NCBI GenBank assembly: GCA_001430745.1
Contig: KQ482062.1
Coordinates: forward strand, 160,472 to 190,735
Source of the DNA: Auxenochlorella pyrenoidosa
Lineage: Eukaryota; Chlorophyta; Trebouxiophyceae; Chlorellales; Chlorellaceae
DNA length: 30,264 bases
Direction: 5' to 3'
Below are positions 20,101 through 28,580 of this stretch, piece by piece. Made by a program: the position numbers and the translations under genes. Below the pieces are notes generated by a model. The model was not told the DNA's origin. It saw nothing but the letters and a program-made list of their open reading frames with translations, and made no database searches. Each line of letters opens with the position of its first letter. Positions within the stretch are counted from its first letter, which is position 1.

Positions 20101-22621
20101 CTGCGAGGGGGACAGGAGCGGGCGCGGGAAGTGAGACCTGGGTGGCCCTGCAGTACTGGGATGCCCAGAAACACAGGAGGCGCTGCCACAGGGCATTGTG
20201 ATCAGGGGAGGCGAGCTACGAGAAGCTGGGCTGCGGCTGCAGCAGGCCCCTGCCAAGCTGTGCCCAGGCATGCCCTGCTGCCCAGGCCGCGCCCGGCCCA
20301 CTCGCTTGTAGTTGACGCATGCGTAGTCTGGCTGCGGGCAGGCGGGCTGGGTGGGCGCGACTGCCTTGCAGGGGTTGTCGCTGCCGTCGGCGGCAGGGTC
20401 GCAGAAAGTGTTGGTGGCACACGACTGTACGTAGCCGCCTGCAGGGACCGCCGGGGAGTGTGGCAGCATGCAGGGGAGGACTTGTTCTAGAGGAACAAGC
20501 CTTGCCAGAGGCGGGTTGTGCGCAGCAGGGGCGCCCAGCAGGACACCACAGGATACAGGACAGGCAGAGCACCGCTCCCAGCCGAGCACACCGCGCCCCT
20601 CCCTGGGCACCTCGGCCAGCACGCCCTCCAGGCGCTGCAGCCGTCTCACCCAGGCAGTAGCTGGTCTTGTCCACGCAGGTGAAGTCGTCAAAGGGGCCCG
20701 GACAGCGGTGGTCGACGTCGGGCGTGCAGGGCGACTGGCCGTTCACCTGCCGGGGGTAGCGTGGGCGGGTGGGCGGGGGGTGGGGGCCCTGGCAGGGTCG
20801 CAGCGCAACTCACTGTCGGCAAGTTTCCCGGCGTGCCCTGGCGGCGGACGCACCGCACGATCTGGCACTGGCGCATGGCAGCCTGGCATGCAGCACTTGA
20901 GGCAGGGCGGCGGGGCGTGGGGTGCCACCCACCGAGCCAGTGCACTTGGTGCCGTCGGGGCACTGCCACTGCGTCTGGTTGGTGCAATAGGTGCTGCATC
21001 ATAGGCAGGAGAAGGCGAAGGGGGGTGAGGGAGCGGGTTTTGGGCTTGCATTGAGCCAGCCTGGTGCAGGCCGCTCATGCTGCTGGCGTTGCAGTCTGGG
21101 CAGTCAGGGACCCCGCTCCCTGCCTCCACCTGTCGTCAAGGCATGTCCAGTCGGCATCAGAGCAGGTGGGCGCCTTGCCGTGGTCTGCAGGCAGGCAGGC
21201 AGGCAGGCAGGCTGGCTGAGTCGCCTCGGGAGAACAGCTGGAGCACATGTGCACGGCACGAGAGCCTGGGTGCAGCACTGCCCAGCACGCCCAGCCCTCG
21301 GCGCCGGCGCTACCCCCCGAGCCAGGACCGCACGCCAGGCCCCGCACGCTGCGCACCGTAGCAGTCAGACTTGTGCACGCAGGGGGCGTAGTCGCGGCAG
21401 ACCGTGTTCTTGGGGCACTTGATCTCGCAGCCGCCCTGGCAGTAGGAGCTGCGGGGGCGGGGCGGGGTGGGAGGGGGGGCACCCACGTGGCGAGCTTGAG
21501 CGTACAGACGTGCTGGAGGCTTGGATCAGTCGCGGCGTGGTTTGCGCACCAGCAGACAGGCAGCCTTGCACAGGCCGGCATGCTTGTAGGTGGTGGGCGG
21601 CCGACAGGCGCAGCGTGGGGCGGCTCACGTGGACGAGGTGCAGGCCCAGTCGCCGCCGGAGCAGGTGTCGGGCAGGGACGGGTGGGGCGGGCTGGGGCTG
21701 GTGTCGTCCTTTGGCTCGTCGTGGCAGGGGCTACCGCCGTCGACGGAGCCGCGGCACTTCTTGCCGGCGCCACAGGCGTGCTTGAACCCGCCCAGGCAAT
21801 AGTGCTCCGAGTCGCAGCAGGCAAAGTCGTCAAACTCGCCCGGGCAGGGGACGCGCGCCGAATTGCCCATGGTGCAGGGGGACTGGCCGTTCACCATGCC
21901 AGTGCACACCGTGCCCTCTGCGCACTCAAACACGATGTTGCCCAGGCAGAACTCTCTGCAGCAGGGGCGCACAAAGGGCGGTGCAGGGGATGAGGGCCTG
22001 CGCAGAATGGAAAGCTGAACAGGGCGCAACAGCTCCGGCCGGTCGGTGGCAAGGGCCCTTGGTCTGCACAGGATGCTTTTGCATCATTGGGTTGCAAGTG
22101 GTGAATGTTAGTCTGCAGAAACATGTGTGCATTGAGCAGGGCAGATGCCACGTGCGGATGCGCTGCGAATTTGCGGGAGGTCCTTCTGGGACATGCGCCA
22201 GCTGCCCACCAGCTAGGAGGCACCCCCACCGCGGGGCCCACACGCTGCCGTCCCTCCCATGCCTCTCGGGAGTCCTAGAGGGGTCACAAGAGCCTTCCCG
22301 CCCTCCTCGCAAGGCAGTCAGACTGACGCGTTGAGCGACAGGGTTTGTTGCAGCCCCCCGGCACCCGTGACCACCCTTTTGCCAGATGATGTGATCGAGC
22401 AGCGCTGCAATATGATAGCAAATCGGCGAGAGTGCGAAACAGGCGCCTGGTTGATATCACGGCATGGTTCGCTCTGCACCGACCGCCTGCCAATCCCCGA
22501 TCTACCTGTTCGAGACACATACGTAGTTCTGCACATTGCAATAGCGAGCTGATGCGAAAATAGGAGAGAGGGAAAGGGGGGACAAGAGGAGGAGCAGGAA
22601 AAGCCGCTCCTGAGTCGTCAT
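17162..22621 (-). CDS. Secreted protein of twelve six-cysteine modules (unknown family)
   Basis: Seventeen minus-strand exons: 22621-22506, 21955-21629, 21448-21357, 21184-21130, 20993-20933, 20746-20650, 20438-20306, 20100-20024, 19804-19756, 19499-19406, 19172-18970, 18759-18662, 18467-18389, 18213-18150, 17953-17854, 17631-17413, 17202-17162; 1905 nt, 634 aa. Residues 1-25 are a signal peptide with a Leu-rich core, cleaved after FASA. About 80 cysteines follow, in twelve modules of pattern C-x6/8-C-x6-C-x7-C-x5-C-x(3-10)-C, with recurring (Y/F)C and CPxGTxC motifs. N-glycosylation sequons include NQT, NCT, NWT and NVT. No transmembrane helix, GPI signal or enzyme motif is visible, so an extracellular or cell-wall protein is inferred. 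The spacing resembles small disulfide-rich carbohydrate-binding modules (CBM14/CBM19-like), but I do not recognise it as any named family. The GC donor after 20306 is needed to keep the spacing. Confidence 0.85.
17413..18467 (-). repeat. Super-repeat 4 (modules 10-12) of Cys-rich gene
   Basis: Residues 483-617. First-loop spacings are 7, 9 and 7; the last module ends in an abbreviated loop with two adjacent Cys (AGCC). Exon sizes 64 and 100 nt match 61 and 97 nt of super-repeat 2. Confidence 0.85.
17761..17832. repeat. GCC/AGC trinucleotide repeats in Cys-rich gene intron
   Basis: A 26-base CGC run (17761-17786) is followed by AGC units interrupted by two TGG (17788-17832). They lie inside the intron between exons starting at 17631 and ending at 17854, so they are not coding in this model. 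Confidence 0.9.
18662..19804 (-). repeat. Super-repeat 3 (modules 7-9) of Cys-rich gene
   Basis: Residues 325-460. First-loop spacings are 7, 9 and 7; last-loop spacings are 11, 11 and 8. As in super-repeat 1, module 8 has no intron after its YCL. A private phase-0 intron follows NPCQED. Confidence 0.85.
20024..21184 (-). repeat. Super-repeat 2 (modules 4-6) of Cys-rich gene
   Basis: Residues 186-317. First-loop spacings are 7, 9 and 7; last-loop spacings are 10, 11 and 6. It carries two introns absent from super-repeat 1: phase 0 before VNGQSPC and phase 1 after YCLG. Super-repeat 4 has the same two. Confidence 0.85.
20101..20305 (-). other. Probable GC-AG intron in Cys-rich gene
   Basis: Donor AA|GCGAGT after 20306 and acceptor CTCGCAG before 20100. 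Only this donor gives the required phase 2 and keeps exactly six residues between Cys 290 and Cys 297, as in all other modules. The nearby GT two bases on is in the wrong phase. Confidence 0.75.
21189..21212. repeat. (AGGC)6 microsatellite at a 3' splice site
   Basis: Six AGGC units; read on the minus strand they form (GCCT)6 immediately before the CTGCAG acceptor of the exon starting at 21184. The repeat therefore serves as the pyrimidine-rich tract of that splice site. Confidence 0.85.
21357..22540 (-). repeat. Super-repeat 1 (modules 1-3) of Cys-rich gene
   Basis: Residues 28-171. First-loop spacings of the three modules are 7, 9 and 7; last-loop spacings are 10, 10 and 6. Modules 1 and 2 share exon 21955-21629 without an internal intron. 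A Pro/Ser/Asp linker (SPSPPHPS) separates modules 2 and 3. Confidence 0.85.
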
Positions 22622-23251
22622 TGCTGCGAGGCTGTGGCTGTCGATGGCTTGTAGTTGTTCAATTTGCGGTGAGAACGTGGGTTCAGTGCCTCGACGGGCT
22701 TGCCACCCTGGCGGGTGCCCAAAGGTCAAAGGCTGCTCTCCAACTCGCTCGCTCGCCAACGCCGGCATTTCTGAGCTCTTATGAAACGCTGGATGCAATG
22801 AGGAACAACGAAGATGCTGCGAGGACTTCGGCATGATTGGCCGCTGTCCCCCTCGCTGCCGTGATACCGCCGTGGTCATCGTCAGCTGGTGGTCATTGCC
22901 CGCCAAGCACATCGATGCCTGGAGGTTACAGACAGTTCCAGTGTGAGCAGGCTAAGACAGGGGCCTCATGCCCTGCTGCCAAGGCATATAACACCTGCTG
23001 GACGTGATGTTGCCCGCCAGGTGCACACGTGAACACGAGGCACAATGTGCCAACGCTGACCACTGCATGCTTAGGCAAAGCATTCTCCACCAACCCAGCA
23101 TCCAAATGGTGCTCATGCCATCGCCCACTGCCCGCTGCAACCTGCTGCTCAGGGCGTTACAGGGAATTGACGACACACAGTCAGCAAGGTGTGAAACCGC
23201 CCAGTCTGCTGCTGCTTTAAGAAAGTTTCGCAGCAGGGTGAAGGCCAGCCA
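22622..23251. other. Intergenic: CCT5 3' end and Cys-rich gene promoter
   Basis: 630 bases between two minus-strand genes. It is visibly poorer in GC than the genes. It holds the CCT5 TGTAA at 23157-23161 on its right side, and on its left the expected promoter and 5' UTR of the Cys-rich gene. No exon, RNA gene or clear TATA box was recognised. Confidence 0.5.
23157..23161 (-). terminator. TGTAA poly(A) signal, CCT5
   Basis: TTACA on the + strand is TGTAA on the coding strand, about 90 bases after the CCT5 stop. It is the standard green-algal signal at the expected distance. Confidence 0.6.
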
Positions 23252-26200
23252 TCAATCGTACTCGCTGGGCTTGATAACATCATCGATCTGCAGGCAGGAA
23301 ACGTGTTGCAGGAGACAGTAGAGGTTGAGACGCGTGTTGCAGCGGTGGCTTGAGCGGCAGCATGGTAAACATCCGCAAACTGCATCCGCTAAGCGCCTGC
23401 CCTGCCTGCTCTCGCAAAGGCTGCATGCACTAGACCGGCATGCGGCGGAGGCACCGCGCCCGCACACCACCCGCGCGCCAGCCCTCACAGCCCCCCACCC
23501 CCTCTCACCTTCAGAATCATCTTGCACACTTGCGTGGCCAGCATGAGCTGCTGCTTCTTGCCGATGAGCGTTTCAAACACGTTTTGCTCGCGCATGTCGC
23601 AGGTGCCCACGTCGTTGCAGTCGATGCCCAGGTATGGGTTGTCCTCCTGCATCTGCCGCGTCTTGACCTGCAGGCAGCAGGCATGAGGGAGGGGAGGGTT
23701 GCGCAGGGCAGCTTTCTGGCTGTGCCAGCGCGATGCAGCAGGAAGGAAGGATCGCCAAACTGCCCACTGCCCCAGCATCCCTGGCCTCTCGATCGCAGTC
23801 CCTGTGGTCGCCTCGGTAAAGGAGGACGAGCGGCCAGGCCTGCAGCCTACTGCTCCGGCGTGCCCAGGAGAGTCGTGCTCCGTGCACAGCCGTCAATCGG
23901 GCTTTCAGGCGTCCCTCCCTGCCACTGGTGCTTGGCAGCACCCGGCTCCCCACCTCTGTGAGGCTCTCGATGGGCGGCAGGCCGCTGTTCTCCGCCAGCG
24001 ACAGCGGCACCACGTCCAGCGCATCCGCAAACGCCCGCATCGCGTACTGCTCCACCCCCGGCACCTTGTCAGCTGCCGCCTCCACCGCCAGGCTGAGAGG
24101 GGGGGGGGTGGGGGGTGAGGGGAGGGCCGGCCGGGTGATGGGTGGCCAGTGCAAAGGGAGGGGCTGGGGAGCAGACCGGCGTCTGCGTGGCACATCACAT
24201 AGCTACGGCCCCTCGGGTGTCCTAGGCAAAGGCAGGGCAGCATTAAGCAGAAGGCAGCCAGCAACACAGATGGCGGGCCACCACAGGCGCAGCCCGCGCA
24301 TGCAGGACGGCGGGCCCCCGCCCACCTGCACGCCATCTCAGCCGCGCCGCCGCCATACACGATGCGACGGTCGCGCACCAGGTTGCGCGCCACGCACAGC
24401 GCGTCGTGTAGGCTGCGCTTCGTCTCCTCAATCATCTGGGGAGCAGGCGGGTGGAGGGGTGGGGGGTGGGGTGGGGTGGGGGGGGGGGGGCGGGAAAGGT
24501 GGAGGTATGAGGCCAGGAGGCGGGGTGAACAGCATGGTGGTTGCAACATGTTGCCAGTGCTGGGTGTACCCTCCAGCAGGACACTTTGTAAGCGCGTAAG
24601 CACCATGAGGCCAGGCACGCCGCCGGGGGGAGGGGGGAGGGGGGCCGTGCCAGGCACGCACCAGAGAGCAAAGGCAACTTGCGCTGAGCAGGCAGCACGG
24701 GCTGCGGCACAACAGATGCCCCTCATGCCGGCGACGGCGTCGGCTGGGTGGCCCCTCACCATCTTGTTGCCGCCGCGCACAAAGATGGTGACGGCGCGCG
24801 AGTTGGGCGTGCCCTCGATCAGCAGCATGCGGTCGCGCGTGGTGCCAAAGCTGATCTCCTTCACGCTCTTGGCGTACCCCAGCTTGGCGGCGCTCAGCTC
24901 CTGCGCAAGCAGACCAGAAACGGGGGGCGAGCGGGTGAGACGGGGGCACATCAGCACGGCAGGCGCTCAAGGCCTCCCACGGCCAACTCTGTGCAGCGCG
25001 CCTGGCTCGTGGGGGCGCAGCCAGGGTGCTGCTGCACCTGCGATGGGTCAACCCCCACCCCCAACACACCCACACACCCTTACACCGCTGCCTCTGCACC
25101 CAGCTGCTGCTGCCGGGCTGGCGGCGGGGCCCACCTGGAAGCGCGGCACGATGCGGGCGCCTGTGGCCAGCGCCAGCAGCTCCAGCTCCACGCCGCCCAC
25201 CCAGCGCACCGCCGGCAGGTCGTTGTGCATCAGCAGGTGGTTGGCCTCGTCGTCAAAGCCTGCGGCGGGGGTGGGGGGAGGGGGACACGTGGGTGCTCAG
25301 AATGTGAGCGGCAGCTGAAGGCCCAGCTGGGCTGCACTGGCCCTATCGACGCACAGCCTCCCAACCCCCATTCGATGTTAGAGACTGCAGACGACGACCT
25401 CCCGAGCCTGCTGCCGCCCGCCCCAGCGCAGCCCCCTCGGGCGCCTCACCCCACTGGCAGATGACCAGCGTGGCCCCCGAGTCCTTGCACTGCTGCACCA
25501 TGTCCCTGAAGTACTGCTGCTCCTGCTGTCGCAGCGCCTCAAACTGCTCCACATCGGAGATGTCCACCTGCCCGGGGGGCGGGAGAATATGAAGGGGCTC
25601 TGTGACGACAACGTGCAGGGAGCGGCCGGTGCGAGAGGGGGCGAGGCCAGCCGACAACCCGCTCCACTGCACCACATGCCGGCACGGGGCCGTGCTCAGC
25701 CGGCTGCCCCTGAGGCGGGCGCAGGCTGAAGGTTGCGCCCATGAGCTCCGGCAGCCTAGATCGCCCCATACTGCTGCTCCAAACACCCACAGCAGGGCAA
25801 GAGGCCCTGCATGCCCGGCATGGCACACCGCCGCTGCAGCGCTGCCCGGTTGCCCAGCACACCTTGTGCTTGGTCTTGGGCTTGGGAGGCTCGAATGGAC
25901 TGGTCAGGATGGCAATCTTCACGTCCTGCAGGTGCTTGGGCATCTGCGGAGGCACAGGCAAACAGGCACGCGCTGGCGGCGCTGTCAGAACGCGTACCAC
26001 AGTCGCCACCGGTCCCCGCTGGCGGCGCTGCCTGCCCTGCCGGCCAGGGCGCGGGCAGGGCAGCGGCGGCGCGTTGCACCGGCAGGCGGGAGCAGCAGCA
26101 GCGCAGCAGCACCCGGTGGAGGTGCATGGCATGGGCAGAGACAGCGCGTGGCGCACAGCGGCGGCGCGGCCCCTCGCCTGCGGGTGCGACATGTCCTTGT

Positions 26201-26284
26201 CCAGCACGATGCCGTTGACCAGGGCCGTGTCCTCCAGCCGGCCCCCCACCTTGCCGTCCAGCTGCGGGGTGGAGCAGAGGGGTG

Positions 26285-26321
<37 letters not shown>

Positions 26322-27994
26322 GGGGTGGGGGCGCGCGCGTGCTGGTAGGGTCGCGGCCCGCCACGGCACCCCCCCCGCCGAGCTGCAGCCAACTTCTGGG
26401 CGTGGCTTGCCCTGGCTGTGGGCCAGCTCCAGCTGGGCGGCAGACTGGCCCGCTGCCCCCCCCAAATCCCCCCCACCCCACCCCACCCACCCCCACACAC
26501 ACACGCACCTTGACGAGGTCCAGGTTGACGTCGCGCCGCTCCAGGTCTGCCACCGCCAGCACCGCCTTGACGCACATCTCGGCCAGCTGCCGCTTGTGCC
26601 GCCCCACGCTGCAGGCCGGGAGGGAGGCGCAGCGCACCGTGGCGCAGCGCGGGGTCAGGGGCAGGCGGCAGGTGTGCGAACAAGCGTCGCGGGGCCGCTC
26701 GCGCGATCCCCGCTGCCGCGCCCAGGGCACGCGAGCGTCGGCCGGCCCTCTACTCACATCTTGGAGGACAGCGTGGTCATGCACGTCTTGATCAGCTCCT
26801 CGTGCTGCTCCGCGGCAAACTCAAACTCGCTGGCAATGTCGTCCAGCCGCTGCAGCCAGGAGGGCGGGCAGGTGGCCGCGGCGGCGTCGCGGAGAGGCGC
26901 CAAGACACCAGAACCGCCCCAGCACCCAGCTGAACCCAACCCGCCCAGCGCCTGCGCACGACTGTGGGCAGCCCGAGAGCGCGCACAATGCAAGCTTCCG
27001 GTGCTGCTGCGCCCCCCCCCCCCCCCGGGTGCAAGCTCCTGGTGCTGCTTCCCCCTCCCAGCCAGCACCCACCTGCAGCGCCACCTTGCAGGCCATTTCG
27101 TAGCCCTCTGCGATGCGCAGCGGGTGGATGCCCCGGTCCAGCAGCGCCTCTGCCTGCTCCAGCAGCGCCCCGGCCATCACCTGCAGCACGGCAGGCAGGG
27201 GCGGGGGCGGCGGCAGCAGCAGTGGGCGAGGGGCGCAAGCGGCATGCAGCGCCGGCAGTGGATCATGCTGCATTTGAAGGCAGCATGCTGGGCGCGCGAT
27301 GCCGGCAGCTGCAAACGCTGGCAAGCCCAGGATGGCGGCTCACCGTGACGCCGGTGGTGCCGTCGCCGATCTCGTGGTCCTGGCTCTTGCTCAGCTCCAC
27401 CAGCAGCTTGCCGATCTGGTTCTCCACCTCCATCTGCTCCAGGATGGTGGCGCCATCGTTGGCTGCAGAACACCAGGACGGGGAGGCAGGGGGTCGGAGC
27501 AGCAGGCAGCGGGCTGCACCGCAAAGCCTGAACCAGGCGGAAACGCTGAATGAAGGAAAGTGAGGCAAAGCAGTGGATTCACATGCGCAGCACACCAGAA
27601 AATGCGAATCACCGCCGGGGGGAGGCGAAGCAGCCAGACGACTGGCGGCAGCGACAGCGAGTGGAGCGGCAGCAGTGCAGGGGGTCCCTGGCTGCGCGCT
27701 CACTGATCACAATGTCTCCATCAGGCCCCTGCAGCAGCTTGTCCATGCCCTTGGGCCCTAGCGAGGTGCGCAGAACTCGGGAGACGGCCTTGGCGGCCTG
27801 GATGTTGCTTTTCACCGCCTCAATTCCCTTGACCCGTGACTTCTTCTCTTGCTCCTGCACGGCAATGACAGCCAGCTCAGGCGATCACACTCGAACATGC
27901 ACGGCACCAGTCCAAACGACAGGTAGCTCCCAGCGGTCTGCCGCACCCTGATGATAATGAAGGGGCGCCCAAACTCATCGAAAGCCAGGCTCAT
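23252..27994 (-). CDS. CCT5: Chaperonin CCT/TRiC subunit epsilon
   Basis: Fifteen minus-strand exons: 27994-27947, 27854-27704, 27462-27344, 27180-27073, 26849-26758, 26608-26509, 26261-26178, 25943-25863, 25567-25450, 25259-25135, 24900-24760, 24435-24326, 24092-23954, 23667-23509, 23287-23252; 1611 nt, 536 aa, the usual length. The subunit is one of eight in the cytosolic ATP-driven folding chamber for actin, tubulin and other clients. Epsilon-type signatures: [14 protein letters not shown] at the start, [49 protein letters not shown] (catalytic Asp in GDGTT), [30 protein letters not shown] (diagnostic for epsilon), [46 protein letters not shown], and [11 protein letters not shown] at the end. 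The exon ending 26178 uses a GC donor (CAG|GCGAGG), fixed by the conserved SHPQ-MPK junction. All other junctions are GT-AG. Confidence 0.97.
25944..26177 (-). other. GC-AG intron in CCT5
   Basis: Donor CAG|GCGAGG and acceptor CTCCGCAG. The junction SHPQ-MPK is fixed by the strongly conserved CCT epsilon sequence, and no GT donor is available near it. Confidence 0.85.
26288..26319. repeat. (GT)16 microsatellite in CCT5 intron
   Basis: Thirty-two bases of perfect alternating GT in the intron between exons ending at 26509 and starting at 26261. A short CA run lies at the other end of the same intron (about 26493-26504), just after the donor on the coding strand. Confidence 0.95.
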
Positions 27995-28580
27995 GGCTGC
28001 TGGAGCCCGCGATTGGCCAAAATAAAGTGAGCTGCGGTCAAACTGGCTTTTCAGGCGCTGGGAGCGTGCTCGGTGCGAATTGGCAGCCTGTCGGATGTAC
28101 TTTCCACAATCAGCAGGCCGAACGACCTCTCAAGTGGCGTCTCGCAGCATGGCACGACAGGGCACAGCAGGCGGCCTCAGCCCTCGCAAACGTCGCCTTT
28201 TGGCTGAGATCTGACACATAGGTGTTCCGATCGTCCATCGCTGGTGCCACAGCACCGCTCGGCTGCGTGCTGATCGGCCCTGCCCTTCGCCGAGACTCCC
28301 TTGACGCTCGTTCAGGTACCCGACATGCGGTGATGCCATCGCAGGCTACCGAGCGGCCCCAGCGCTGCGGGAAGGGCCTGGCGGAGCGGGGCCGCCGCAC
28401 TCCTCGGGGTTTCGGGCCGCATAAGACGCCCACCCTTCGCCATCCAGACGTACCAACGATGCAGAACTTGGAACTTTGCGTGGCCAGGGTTTGGAAGCAC
28501 CTTCTGGTGCTCTCTCAGCAACACCCGTTTTCAGCAGTCTTGCCCCCTCGCCCGCTGCTTTGCAGGGGTCGCAGGCAGCC
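27995..28580. promoter_or_regulatory. Divergent promoter region, CCT5 / Alba gene
   Basis: 586 bases between the start codons of two divergent genes. On the minus strand a CCAAT (28012-28016) lies about 20 bases before the CCT5 start, which is close for a promoter element. On the + side an ATG at 28459 precedes the Alba start out of frame and could be an upstream ORF. No protein-coding exon was supported. Confidence 0.45.

Noticed and set aside
23401..23500. Continuation of the CCT5 reading frame after MILK (VRGGGGL)
   Set aside because: AAG|GTGAGA is a normal donor and the conserved C-terminal IDDVIKPSE is found at 23287, so this is an intron.
25741..27348. Open frame of 535 codons on the + strand
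   Set aside because: It lies antisense to nine CCT5 exons and their introns; the translation is low-complexity and matches no family, while the opposite strand carries a complete CCT5.
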